Assembly (NCBI RefSeq): GCF_020184175.1
Contig: NC_065533.1
Span: 60,116,351-60,180,350 of the forward strand
DNA length: 64,000 nt
Reading direction: 5' to 3'
From: Aphis gossypii
Lineage: Eukaryota > Arthropoda > Insecta > Hemiptera > Aphididae
Shown: positions 14,601 to 28,400 of the stretch, in pieces
How the letters are laid out: every line of letters starts with the position of its first letter
Position numbering within the stretch: position 1 is the first letter of the stretch
Position numbers and translations under genes: made by a program
Notes under the pieces: generated by a model
What the model was told of the DNA's origin: nothing
Seen by the model: the letters and a program-made list of their open reading frames with translations, nothing else
The model's database searches: none

Positions 14601-17600
14601 TAATATTTAATTAAAAGTAAGAATACTTAAATTAAATATTCCAATATGCACATAGCGTGTTAATTTATACAATTATATACTGGATTATATTACATAAATT
14701 ACATATAAATAAAGAATTTGGATGACCAAAAACTAATTATAAGCCACTATGTGTATAAAAAGCAAACACACGTATTCTACGAAATGTTTAATATCAAGAT
14801 TGGTTCTACAACAACGTGCTTGTATATATATATATATATATATGTACATTTCAGTTAATGCTTTTTCAAGTAATAAAAAGTTGTATGCAGATAATAGATT
14901 GGAAACCGAACACAGGTGGTACATAACAAGCCTAGCACTATTGATATTGTTAGGACGGAAGAAAGTACAATTTGGAGCAATCACGCCCTAATACAGTAAA
15001 AAATAAATGTGTCTTTAGTATAAAAAAACTAACTTTTTTTCATTGTTGTTTCATAAGAACAAATTAAAACGAGGTTTACATACAGTTTTGGTCTCGCTGT
15101 AGTGACTTTTCGTAGGTTTTTTTTTATTCCCTACTATACTCTCGGTCTTATTCACTATTGGCATTTGAAAACTGTTACGAAACTTAAAATACTTTTGCAA
15201 TTATTTTACACAACTCTGAATTTCATCGATTTTTTTCACTGCAAGCTCACCATATTAAAATTACTAAACATTTTCTCTTTTCCTAACTTTATTGGTGTAT
15301 TACACGTAATGTTTAAAAAAAACAAGTAGATCGTATTTATAATCGAAAATAAGTGTAGGATCAAACATTTTTGATAACCTATATATAAGTAGCTACCTAC
15401 TCACTATCGTTTTGAGCTCTAACAAAGCTTTGACAGATATATATTATATTATATGTATATATATATTTATAAAATATTTCATAAATATTAATTTTAGCAT
15501 AACAAACTCGATGTATAAAAATCGATGGCGTTTGAAGTTTTTCAGATTACCCCAAAATATGTTTAACATCAAAATTGTGTTTAAAATATATATATATATA
15601 TTTACCTATTATATAAAACAGTAATTATATTTATTTTAATATTATAGCTGATTAACACCCTGTATAATAAGTTATTATTAAGTAATCAATCAAGTAAATA
15701 ATCTAAAAATTATTAAGTACTTACATAGCATTTATAGTACACTATATATTATTATTATAATCAATGAACAATTTTACTATATTTATATGTACAAATATTT
15801 CGCAATTCATTTTTTTAGATTTTTTAGTAGACAAACATTAAAAAATTTTAAATTAATTTTGTTTTGTGATCGAATTTGCGTTGACAATAATTTCATTTAT
15901 CGCAATGAATGAAAATTGATTTCAAACTAAAGACGCGCAGTATCTCTAATATAAATGTCAGTTAAGATATTAGAGGTGAGTAATAAATAATAATCGAGTA
16001 AATTGCATAGGTAGTAGAAATACATGTAGTACATACATAATATTACTCATAGAATAACTCGGTCTGTACATGACTTTATCAATAATTCCCAATAAATCAC
16101 TTATTATGACGAATACCGGAATACCTATAACTTCGATGCGGAAACGGATGTAATCGGGTACTATTAAACAATTAATTAATATCTGTTATAACGCAAACAC
16201 CATTTAACATTTTTAGTGTGTGTCGTTGATCATTTTCCTAGAGTAAATATTAGTGTTCTTCGTTTTATTAGGTAATATTATTTATTTATTTTCATACAAA
16301 ATCCGCTCAAGATTCGCTAACGTGTATATTTTTCGTCAACTTAATAAAATAAAATAAATATTTATTAGTAGTTCTTCATTTTTTTTTTAAATTTCAAACT
16401 TATTTTTTTGGATGAAAAATATTTTGTTGATTGCATAGAAATTTAAAGAACAACATTAATCGACTTATACAGACTTAGATTATGACTTTGTATTCAAGGA
16501 TGTACCTGAGAGGGGTTTTAAGAGTTCAACCCCTCCCTGAAATTTTTTTGTGTTATTTTATGTGGTAGTAAAATAACTATTTAAATCTTGAATAATCAAT
16601 AAACATTAGTACTACAATATTATAATAAAATTAGAACAGAATTTTTTAGCTTAAACCTTCCCCCCTCCTGAAATTATTTTCCAATTACGGCCTTGTTTGT
16701 ATTCCCATATAATTGTTTAATACTTTAATGTACATTATTTGCTTTAAAAAAAAAAAATGCTTTTAATCTTAAGTATTAGGTATTTTTTATTATTATTATA
16801 TTATAATATTGTATTTTTATTAAGGAATAATATATTTCAACAGTTTTACTTACAAGTTTGTTAAAAATGTTTCAAGTTTGAAAAACTAAAATAAAAAAAC
16901 ACCATTATAGTAATAAGCCAAATTGACAACCTAGTTTCAAATTTCGACCCGAACCATTTTTCGATTACCTTAATTTATCTTTGTTTTCGGATCATTATTG
17001 TGATCATGTCAGAATATGCCGGGCTCGACCAGATATTTTTACATTGTTTTTAGGTTACTTTTGTTATTATATATGTATTAAATTTGTTTTTTGAGCTTTA
17101 GTCATACAGTCATTGTCAGTCATTGTTTAAACTTAAAAATATTTTTCGTTATGTTCTAAAATTGTGAACCGTAGTAATTTGTCAAGTAAATTATATCGAT
17201 GAAAGTTTTCTTATTACGTTGAAACGTATCGTATGCGTTTCCTATTCTATATAACGAGCCAACAAATATACATATATATTAGACAGACGTAACTCGAGGC
17301 AAAACGGTGTTAAAAATGTCGTCTAAACGTCCAATCGTAAAATATATTCAGTCGGATTTATAATTAAAAAAAAAAATAGTCTATTCCAGGCGATGTTTAC
17401 AAAAATGATTATAAACATAAATTATCTTATCCTAACGAAAATCATCAGCTCACATGTTATTATTTTTAAGCTTTCATCGAATTCGGAATCCACATAATCA
17501 GGGTTTGGGATTTACAGCACAGAAAAACATTAAAATATGCATTTTTTTACTTTAAAAATGTAAAAACATGAGCAAAACATTTATTTATTATTGCTTAATT

Positions 17601-20600
17601 TTATAATACCGACTCTATTATTAATATTACATTTTACTTAGCCATTTAATATTTACATAAAAATTTAGTATTTAAAAAATGAGTGGCGTTTATATTGCTG
17701 GAAAATGCTTTTTTTTTGTAATTGGATTAAACTGAAGCAGATAATCACTCTGAAATAATAAGTTCAATCTAAATAATATAAACTCATATTATCTTAACCA
17801 ACCTTCACATATTTTGATAAATGTGTGTATGCAACGATAAATAATGACTTTAAATTTGAATATTATACTATAACGTTATTTGCCTGAAAATGTGGGTATT
17901 TTCGTGATTTTTTTTAGTGAACCATGTATGCAATGAGAAATGTCGATAAAAATAACGAGATTAATCTCGCAGGGGATGAATTATGATTAAACTGTTTGTC
18001 TGTGACTGAATGACTAAACGAGTTAACTTTTAACTTGAGGTAAACCGACAGCTTATATACATAAAGCTAGTTGTTCTCTCGTAAGCCAGAGTATAGTAAG
18101 TTATGTGGCTGCCTTCTCAGAAGTACTAATGCTATTGCAAGACGAATTGCTACAATAAACATTGTACCTGCCACGAGGCTCAAAAGTAGTGTAAATGTCA
18201 CGAAAATACTTCTTTTAAAAATAAATAAGATATAATGTAATAATAAATAGTTTTTAGTTTTAAACTAATACCTACGAGTACATTATAGGTATAAGTTTTA
18301 AATTGTGTTATTGGGATCTACGTGGATATCTGGTTTAGAACGATAATATTTACTAAGTAAATTAATAATAACGTTATTTTTTATTTAATATCATTTAATA
18401 TAAAATATTTAAGTATCTTGGTATTTTACACTAAATTATCAACTAATATTCATTAAACATCTTCAAAAATATACAAAACAAGCACAAAAATACGCAGAAT
18501 AAAATTCACTATGTTATATACACTGAAATGTATCAATGTTTCTGCAATGTTCGATTGAATCCAGTAAGAATATGCAAATCATATAAGTCCCGAACTCAGC
18601 ACATAATACATGTATATAGTGCATGTTTGTAAAAAATCGACAGATGATTTTTTCCCATATAAAATATACGATATTTCAGTTTTTGTGAATTGTCCGATTG
18701 TCAATCAATAATGATCTTGATTAAAATCGTTTTCAGTTTGCACGTGCGTTGTCCACAAACGTTGTCATGCGGAAGTAGTGACGATCTGTCCAGGATTCGG
18801 AAAAAAAGAGGTTGGTCGTATTAATTTTATTTTGTAGTATAAGCTTGGGTAGTATTCTAAAAATATTCAGAATACTTAAAACGTAGTTTAGTCTTTACCA
18901 ATTTCTCGCAAAAGTATTTAATACTGTGTTCAGAATCCTTTTGATAGTATAGTTATAATAACTGTTATAAATATTTAGTATTTATTATTTAGTAGTACAA
19001 TTTTTATTTTAATATTTATTTTTATGTTTAAAAAATAATTAACATAATTACAGAGTATATTATATAGAAATACAACATTTTTAACATTGGTTATAAATTC
19101 AAATTTTCCCAAAAAATATATGATTTTTTTAGTATAAAAAACAAAAAGTATTTTAAAATTTAGTATTGCAAATACTTTTATAGTATTTTTATTTATTCAG
19201 AATACTATTTTTGTGTAGTATTGGAATGCATAGTACTATTTTTCATAATTATTTAAGTATTTATTCAAAATATTTTACATTTTTACCCAAGTCTGTTTTA
19301 TATCCATATATTATATTCTAATCTACACATAATATACGAGTACATTTTTTCGTGTTTCAGTTAAGTCAAGGAAACCAATCTCAACGGTTCAGTGTCAATG
19401 TTCCTCATAGATTCAAACCACATACTTATAAAATATTTACATTTTGTGATCATTGTGGTTCACTACTTTACGGAATCTATAGACAAGGCCTGCAATGCGA
19501 AGGTTTTTATATTAATAACTTTTTATTTTTTATTTTTAAAATGTGACATATATTGTATATAAAGAAAAATTAATATGTTTTTATATTTTAATATTATTTG
19601 TGTTTCCAGTTTGTACTTTAAATGTGCACAGAAGATGTGTGAAAAACGTCGCGAATAATTGTGGCATTAATCCTCGCGAAATGGCAGATACATTACGAAG
19701 CTGTGGTTTGAATGTCAGCAAAAATGTTGTAAGATTTAAAAGATTTCATATTAATTTCAGAATGATTCATTGTTCATTTGTAAACGAGAAAGCTGGGCTG
19801 GTTAACACTTTTATAATTTATAGAATATAGACTACTATTTGAGTTATTCAAAAAAATAATTTATATAGGTGTGTTTTTACATTGAATAAGGGAAAGTATA
19901 TAACTGCTTTTCTGTACAGAAGGTTCGAGTATACCTCGTCATTTAGTAAGTTACTGTAACACATATATTAAATTCGAATTGAATGATTAATCGTCTCATG
20001 TATGATAAACGATTCTGAAAGAAGACGATATATCGTATAATATATTTATATTGCTATTATAGTAATATATTTTACTATATACCTATTGTAGGTTGAATCT
20101 TTTTTTGTTGATATTACGTTTATTAAATTTATTAATTATTTTTACAAAAGTATTGTTATTATTTTTTGAGTCATTTTCAACTTCTATGGTAGAATGGAAC
20201 GAATAGGGTTGTGGTAAATACAGCCAAAAGCTTAAAAATTAAAATAAATTTTAATATTTTTAAAATGTCATTGTGTAACTATATAAGATATAATAATATA
20301 TGTAAAAGTTTCAAGTCCCCACGAATAATATTATTGAATCAAGACAAAATAACTAAAATCTTTATTCTTCAATTAAATACCTAATTTGAAAAACATTTTT
20401 GTTCCGGTATGAACAACTTGAAAAGAATTTTGCGTTAAATTTTTAAGCATTATAGCCTAAAAACATTCAATACTTATATAAATTGTATCATACATTTCTA
20501 ACTAGAAATTAATTAACAAATACTCGGAATTCGACAAATTTTGTCGAAGTTTAACTACAAATGCTAAAAAAAATTGTATTTATTATATATATTTTTATGT

Positions 20601-23600
20601 ATATTTAATGTTTTTTAAATAGTTAGATATTATAATAACTGGGGATGAACTTATTTTAAAGTTTTTTGACGAAACAAAAGTTTTTTTTTATATTTACATT
20701 CGGCAAAACTAAAAGAACTAAAAAAATATATATTGAAAATGTCAAATGTTTAATGTATAAAAATAATTAATGTACAAAGTATAGAAAAAATATAAAACAT
20801 TTAATGAAAATTTCAAATATCTACTAATATTATTAAGAAATGTTTTTTTTTTTACTATTAATTTTATTTTGAAAAATACTTGGAATTTTAAATTTGTCCT
20901 ACTAAAAGTACAAACTAGAAAAACTATCCTACCAGTAAAGTATTTATTGGTGTTTAAATTCAATGCATTCATCATCATCACTTTGTTCAAAGTATAAAAT
21001 ATGTATTTTTAAACATAGTTTGATTAATCGCGTATAATTATTTTCATAAAATATATGTTTTATTGTTTTAATATGCATATCACTCATTGCTCGATTAGAA
21101 CTGTTCATTATATTTTGTGCAAATTGTTCTTAAAAATGTTTTCTATTAAAACCCATCGGGGAAAAAATATTAGTTATAATATACTATTTTTAAGTTAAGG
21201 GTTTGTAAGAAAGCTTGTATATTAAGCTTACATCACATCATAGTAAAAATTTAAGTTATATTTATTAAATCTTATTATAATCAGTAATTCAGCACATGTC
21301 TAAATCAACTAGTTAGTTAGGTACTTATTCCATAACAAATGTAAAAAATATAACTTTCGACTTTAAGATTAACTTGTATTAAATCCTTAATGCCCAGCTT
21401 GTCAAACGAATTTTTTTTATTTTAATGTGATTTAATGAACAATGAAGTACAATTAATCATAAAATAAACTAAAAAAAGAAAATAGTTTACTTTGAATTAA
21501 TTTTATATAGGACTGGCCTGGTGGAAATGGTAGTTTTAGCGTCAGCAGCGTTTCAGGAAGCGGAAGTGGTTTGCACCGTGATCTCAGTCAACAATCTAGC
21601 AATATATTGAACATTATGTCTGATAAGCATTCCTCGCAGGACAAACGAAGTAGTGACAAAATGTCCAAATGTAAAATTTTTTTAAAAAAATCACAATGTA
21701 TTTATTATGATACATTTGTTTGTCTATAATTTACTTACAGTGAACCAAAGCATGAGCTGTTTTAACTTAGGTAATCGAAAAATGAGCGTAACAGATTTTA
21801 CTTTCATAAAAGTGTTGGGCAAAGGAAGTTTCGGTAAAGTGATGTTGGCTGAAAAACGAGGAACTGATGAAGTCTATGCTGTCAAAGTACAACAAATATT
21901 TTATTATATAAGTGATATATAATAATAATATGAATAAAATTTATAACGTGATGATTTGTTGTTCAGGTGTTGAAAAAAGACGTGATTGTACAAGACGACG
22001 ACGTAGATTGCACCATGACTGAGAAACGCATTTTAGCCCTCGCGGCCAAGCATCCGTTTTTAACGGCTTTACATTCTTCTTTTCAGACCAAAGTACGACA
22101 CATAAACGATCTTGGCCCGTTTTCTAGTTATTATTTATATTTAGCATCATTTACATCATTCTGTGTTTTTATTTTGTCATGCAGGATCGTTTGTTTTTTG
22201 TCATGGAGTATGTGAACGGTGGCGATCTGATGTTTCAAATACAAAGAGCTAGGAAGTTTGACGAACTACGCGCTAGATTTTACGCAGCAGAAGTAACGCT
22301 TGCTTTGCAATTTCTACATCGGCATGGTGTAGTCTATAGGTAAACTAGTAATTCCGTTCAAGAAACATTGATACGTCGATAATAAATATATAGTTGGTCC
22401 AACAACATGGTCATGTGATTATGTGAACACAATCTCCCACGCGTCCTCCTTGGAACTATATCGTATTTAATATTTTAAGTTACTTAATACATAATAATTA
22501 TTATACAATGTCCAGCGCCATATTAAATTGAGACGAATGTAAGTTCTCGTTTAAAATATAGCAATTAAAGATCACCTATCGATATATTTCGCTGTATATT
22601 CGTTGGGATTCCTACATGAGAACAATTATTACCAACACAAATATCCTAAGAATAAATTTGTCACGAGTATACAAATATCGTATACGCACATCATTCTAAG
22701 AATGGGTGTATCAATAAACACATATAAACGAAATGCGTTTCGTTCGTAAGTGCATAACTTGAAACTGATATACCAATGGGCACATTAAATATTTAAAATG
22801 TGTAATATTCCGAGTATAGGTTCTTAAAGAAAAAAAAATTGGAACATAGGTATCATAGGTAATAAATATAAATCTAGATAAAAGGGGCACATGATAGTAA
22901 AAAGTTAAGTACACTTGTACAGTATAAAAAGTAATACAATTATAGTTTTATTGTCTTGCAGGATAATATAATATATTGGTATATCTTTATTCACGTAGGA
23001 AGTTACACACTAACAATGTAGCCACTTACCTACCTGATATATGTTTTGATTGGAACTTACCAAATCCATTTAATTGTATACATCACTTTGTTTATATTTA
23101 TATTAAGGCTCATCAGAAAACAGATACATTTCGACATATCGTGATTTTTATTTATTTTTTCTTGGGTTAAAACATGAATATTTTTTTGGTATCTAAGTTC
23201 ATAAATGGCATATATATATATTATATACATTATTTATACCAAAACGCATTACTGAACTGTTGTAGTAAGGAAGTAAATAGTAAATATTATAGTGCAATAA
23301 CGACCACAGAAATTTTTCCGAAAACCATCCGTTGAAAAATGTACCTAATATTATTATTTTAGTATAAGATTCGATAAAAACTGTCTTATGTAGTTGTGTG
23401 TCATTTGTACAATACTTTAACTTAATTGTATATTATGTTTTTTAAATATTACTGTTTTACTACCGATTTGATAATTGATGTAATCGCTATTTCATTGAAG
23501 TATATCAAAATATGAGATATAAATATCTGAATGTAAGTGTTTAGGTTTTTGTATTTCGTTTGATAAGTTCTATATACTTGTTTGAGAAAAAATGAAAATT

Positions 23601-24756
23601 ACAATTGTTTTATGTACTGCAATTTCTACATTGGTACCCTAGTGTTTTTATTTAATTAAAAGGTTAATACTATTAACAATTGTCCACCAACATTTACCCA
23701 CTGTATACTGTATACATAATAACTGCAGTATTAAACTCGTTTGATTGTAATGTACTTGCTTAGCTTACATCATTTGTAATAATTTTATTTTATTTGTAGG
23801 GATTTGAAATTGGACAACATATTATTGGACAATGAAGGCCACTGTAAGCTTGCTGATTTTGGAATGTGCAAAGAAGGCATAATTGACGGAGTAACTACTA
23901 CCACATTTTGTGGAACCCCTGATTACATAGCTCCCGAAGTATGAAAAGTCCAATATTCTTTTTTCTAATCTGTCATCATGATTTTTATTTTTATTCATTT
24001 TAAAATAGATTCTTCAAGAATTAAATTACGGTGCAAGTGTCGATTGGTGGGCATTAGGTGTTCTTATGTACGAAATGATGGCTGGCCAACCGCCATTTGA
24101 AGCTGACAACGAAGACGATCTTTTTGAATCTATTTTGCACGACGACGTTCTTTATCCGGTCTGGCTTAGTAAAGAAGCAGTATCCATTTTAAAAGGGGTA
24201 ATTATTACAGCTGTATCATGTTGACGGCCGATTAATATTTGTTAAAATCACAAATTACATTTATAAATGCTAATTTCTATATAATTTGTATTATCGATTT
24301 AGTTTATGACAAAAAACCGTAACAAACGTCTCGGCTGTGTGGTGGCCGATGGTTTAGAATCAGCTATAAGAACTCATTCATTTTTTCGAGATTTGGATTG
24401 GGATGCCTTAGAAAACCGTCGTATCAAACCGCCTTTCAAACCAAAAATTGTAATTTTTACATTTATGTATACCAATTATGTATAATATTGTATAGTATAA
24501 CCTCTATGAATCGCTTATGGCAAAATGTTTGCTTGATTAACTAATTTTTGTATTTTATTTGCCTTGTTAGAAAAATAAAAAAGATGCAATGAACTTCGAC
24601 GCCGAGTTTACCAAGGAAGAACCAGTCTTGACACCCGTGCCCGTGGATGTAACTTTATCTATTAACCAAGAAGAATTTCAAGGATTCTCATTCGTCAATT
24701 TTGATTTTAATCCAAGCAAATTCATCTCTTCTCAATCTTCAGATTCTTCTAAATAA
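8686..24756 (+). CDS. Pkc98E: Novel protein kinase C, epsilon type (5' end outside window)
   Basis: A diacylglycerol-activated, calcium-independent Ser/Thr kinase of the nPKC-epsilon/Pkc98E type. Coding exons: 8686-8746, 8882-9041, 14290-14321, 18737-18810, 19361-19502, 19610-19728, 21511-21670, 21741-21886, 21967-22092, 22185-22339, 23800-23938, 24009-24197, 24303-24449, 24571-24756. All phases join, giving 611 codons to the TAA. Order of parts: end of the C2 domain (HLEPQGKL), pseudosubstrate RRRGAMRRRVHQ with Ala at the acceptor site, C1A, C1B, a Ser-rich linker, then the kinase with GKGSFGKV, AVKVLKKD, RDLKLDN, DFGMCKEG, activation loop TTTFCGTPDY and APE. The tail has turn motif LTPVP and hydrophobic motif FQGFSF. 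About 100 residues of C2 expected at the N terminus are missing and are probably coded left of the window. Phosphorylation sites for PDK1 and the turn and hydrophobic motifs are all present, so the kinase should be active. Confidence 0.96.
11579..12658. repeat. Dispersed repeat with inverted ends, copy 2
   Basis: The left end is ATTCTGAACGAAGTGATGAA. The right end in reverse complement is ATTCTGAACAGAGATGATT. It matches copy 1 (888-2161) end to end with internal deletions; it is 1080 bp against 1274 bp. Both copies carry a GTGTGT/GTGTACACCA block near the left end and CACCACCCAGTG near the right end. It is non-coding. Confidence 0.6.
12735..12806 (-). repeat. tRNA-like repeat segment, copy 2
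   Basis: On the minus strand it reads GGGTGGTGAAGTGAGTAACG, then TTCTGCTGTGCAGAAGG, then GCTCGAACATAG. It follows the right end of repeat copy 2 just as the related segment follows copy 1, so the tail and body appear to belong to one repeat family. Confidence 0.45.
14322..18736 (+). other. PKC intron
   Basis: Intron inside the C1A coding region. It carries TA-rich microsatellite near 14823-14842, AT-rich filler and the small transposon at 16495-16695. The two overlapping opposite-strand open frames at 14733-14991 are shadows across the (TA)n run. Confidence 0.7.
16495..16695. mobile_element. 201-bp hAT-like MITE with perfect 8-bp target duplication
   Basis: The left end is CAAGGATGTACCTGAGAGGGG and the right end in reverse complement is CAAGGCCGTAATTGG. 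The element is flanked on both sides by TTTGTATT (16487-16494 and 16696-16703), a perfect 8-bp direct repeat. Short size, no coding capacity, CA...TG ends and an 8-bp duplication are typical of hAT-derived MITEs. It sits in a PKC intron. Confidence 0.8.
19729..21510 (+). other. PKC intron, nothing else seen
   Basis: AT-rich intron between the C1B exon and the Ser-rich linker exon. Short minus-strand open frames here have low-complexity composition and no recognisable domain. Confidence 0.7.
22340..23799 (+). other. PKC intron inside the catalytic loop
   Basis: The intron splits the Arg codon of the catalytic-loop RD motif (AG|G). It is AT-rich and holds no second gene. The open frame at 22976-23170 has no domain similarity that I can see. 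Confidence 0.75.
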
Positions 24757-24789
24757 TAATAGTCCTACCAGACAAAACATTTAACTCTG

Positions 24790-25494
24790 GTGAGTCTTGA
24801 GTATAAAATTTTTAAGTTACGTTTTTTTTTTAATAAAAAAAAATCTTTATCCCCAACAATTTACATTTACAAGGTATATAGGTACTACAAAATATAGCCA
24901 TATTTTAGTATACCTAATACCTATATAATACTATATTTTTAGAAGTCTGTACAAGAAATCTAGTTAATAAAACTATACTCAATTCAAACATAGTGATTTA
25001 TTGTGATTATTGTGACAAATTTCAAACATTTTTATAAATAAGTTAATTATTCAATTTTGATTTAAATGTTCAAAAAAATGTTTTTTAAATTGTTTTTGAT
25101 TGAAAAAATGTTCAAGTAAATTATTATTACTGTAATTTTCAGTTTATTTTTTTTCGTAAATTCGTGAAATATTTTTCAATGATTAAGACGTATCCGATGT
25201 CTTTTGTGTATAAATATTAAAATAATAAACGATATCAATTAAATACATCAATATCGTGATTGGACGTCATTTCAAAAGTTTTTCACTGTGCCTTCTTCAC
25301 AAAGAACGTGACAAAAAAATAAATAAATATGTTTTGTATATTTTTGAATAATTTGAAAATGGCTAACGGGAGTGGACAAACCTATCAGCTGGGAATGTAT
25401 TATTTATCATAATATCGCTATAATTATTACTTGCACCCACTGATCCACATTATAAATATAATATTTTAATCATCTTATTTGTTTGTATTTACAG
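24790..25494 (+). other. Possible 3' UTR intron of the PKC gene
   Basis: Thirty-three bases after the PKC stop codon is a near-consensus donor, CTCTG|GTGAGT. A matching acceptor with a T-rich tract, TTTGTATTTACAG|CT, follows at 25494. If used, the transcript continues in the segment from 25495, which has AATAAA about 40 bases further on. This is an inference from splice-site quality only. Confidence 0.4.
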
Positions 25495-28400
25495 CTGAAA
25501 ATCGATTCGAAGAGAATTTTAACGAACAATCTGCAATAAACAAAAATGATTGTTATGTGATACGCACAAGTCTACATATTGGTATTATTACTCACGAGTT
25601 GCCTCTAATATAGTTTATATATATATAAATTTATATATAACTTCTAATATGATTATCACTCTAATATTTGTCTAGTCTAGGATCAATTAAGCGAATCGAT
25701 CGATCCTGCAATATTGATTAGTTTAGCTAAATCTAATAAAGTACCTAATTTATTATTAAAGTATATAATATGCCCGTGCTCGAAATGATATAGAATTCTA
25801 TCGTAAATTAAACAGTATTATTTTGCATTTTATTATATAACCAAACTAGTCACTTATATTATTATATCGATCACCTTCGAATATCACTCAATTATTTAAT
25901 GTGTATATATATTAATTGAACGTTAATTTACTGCGAATTACGATGATACTTATTATTTTTTACTGTACGCTATGTATTTTTGTTTACCATTATAAACATC
26001 TATACAAAGTGACCATTAAAAATTCGTCAATCTTTATGACATACGATTCCGAGTGATATGACTGTTACTATATATATCATATAGTAACACATATTATGTA
26101 ACGTAAAATTCTAATACTTACCTACGAATTTGTTATGATCTAATTATTATAATATATTATTATATATAGAAACCAACGTCAAAACTTTCAAACTAATTTA
26201 CAATTATTTTGTCGCCTAAAATGCGTATAATAGTCCATTTAAAAAAAACATCACGAAACTTTGGACGTATTTATAAAATATATACTTACCCTTAAATAAA
26301 ATATTTATGTATTATTATATATTATTATTTTTTATAAATAATAAATACGTCCTAAGGATCTCAAATGCTTTGGCAGCGGCTCGTCCAACAATGGACTTAG
26401 AACTAATGTAATATATATTATAATTTAAAATTAGTCTCGGGTTACCTGTATCGAACAACAATCATTTTTAGATTTAAATATAAACTCGATTAAGTTATAA
26501 TATAACATAGGCAATTATATTGTATAGGTTTTTAGGTATATTATTATAAATTTTATTGTAAACTAGTTTCGTTAAAAGAAAAAGAAATAACTATTACAAA
26601 TTTATTTTTAAAAACAATTTTACTGATTTTTTTCTCAGATTAGATATAAAAGTGTGTTCATTCAAGTGGCCTTTAAATGTTTAATTTTTAGTAAAGTACG
26701 CAATATGTAACGAAGACACGGACCATTTAGTAAATAAATATATTGAACAAACATTATGTATTATGTGTTAAAATTAGGATATCATAATAATTTAAAGGAC
26801 AATTTATTGAATGGCCATACTCGTAGCCCGTACATAAAAACGATTATCTATAATATATTATTATATATTTACTATAACGTAGAATAATATAATGTTATGC
26901 TACGAACGTTCTTCTGTTTTATTCGTTTTTAAACGTGGCCTACTGAACAGGGTCGTATTGTGGAACGGCGTGTACAATCTCGAATCTATTTTTACTATGT
27001 TAGATAAATGGCACAAATCGACGTGACATTATATTTAAATTTTTCGGTTACCGCGGCCGTGCACGTTACTAGTATTATCGTGCACATAGGAATGATATTA
27101 TATTAATATTGTAATGCGCGCGCTAACGGACGGACGATCGGTTCCGCGCCGCCATCGTCGACGATACGATGTGAAATTTTTCTTTCGCTTTCCGTCGGAA
27201 ATACGCACGCGTCTAGGTCAATGGGTAATACGGTTTTCTTCGTCTCATTATTCTGTACCCAGTCGTTTCAATACAGAACATAACGTGTGTAACGTCCTAG
27301 TATTTAGCTACACTTGTTATCCTTATTACCCATGTCATAATAATAATATATTAAACGTTGTTGTGCATTTGATAAACGATTTCCCGACGATCATAAAAAT
27401 ACAACATAAACGCTTACGATTTTTCAACCGAACAAAACGACACTCAAGTCTCTCCGCGTAGACGTGGGTGCACTTTCCCATAACAATAATCCTATTATTA
27501 TCCCTCACGCTTTTCAGCTTTTGCCGTTGCCTCCGTTTGTTCACGCGTAACCACCCTATAACAAACCGGCACGACACTCTTCAAACCGTCCACTCGTACG
27601 GGGTAAACGGTCAAAATCCAATGGATTTTGAATTTGAACCATCGGAAATATCGGCGGTCGTCCGGTGTCATCCAGTACTTGATTTTCAGTAAAATTAACT
27701 AGATTCGCATTATATGCGTACAAATAAGCAATCCAAAAACCGTATAATATTCGACTGTATTCGATTCGATAAATGTTCAAATGATGAATTCAATATGGTT
27801 CGAGCTTTTGCCGTTAAACCTCTGCTGCAGTGTCAGCGATACTGTCACACAACTCCGAAACAATGAGACTTCTTGACGTACTTATGAGGAATATATTATA
27901 TTATACTCCCTTGTGCAGCCTGCAGTAAACCGCGAGTCTTAAACCCTACCTACATGCCTAGTCACGTGATGTTAGACTTGAACGGAAAGCGAATACTCCG
28001 ATCGATAAACACATCGTATCACTGTGAGCGTATTACACTTTTTTTATCGTATCCCGCAAATAATAAAATAATATAATACAACGATTATTGACGATTTTAA
28101 GGGAACTTTTTTATATTGTTTACCTAATACACATACCATTGAGATATAATATGACACGGGTAAACTATCCATATAGGTAGTATTATAGAATAATAATATG
28201 CTGTAACGGCACTATAATATAAAATGTTACGTAACACGGCGTACTGCCCTTCCACCGACACTGTTCTACAATAATATTTGAAACATAATAATATTATGTC
28301 ATATATTATTATTATTATTACGATTTCCGATATAGATCTGCTTAGTATTTGTAATTACAACAGTAGATTTTAATGATGATATTTATACATACGGGTTCGA

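Noticed and set aside
14733..14991. Mirror-image open frames on both strands
   Set aside because: Both run across a (TA)n tract that translates to Tyr/Ile repeats, inside a PKC intron.
27114..27780. Four overlapping open frames on both strands
   Set aside because: They arise from the higher-GC patch, where stops are rarer. None has recognisable sequence, and both strands cannot plausibly be coding.
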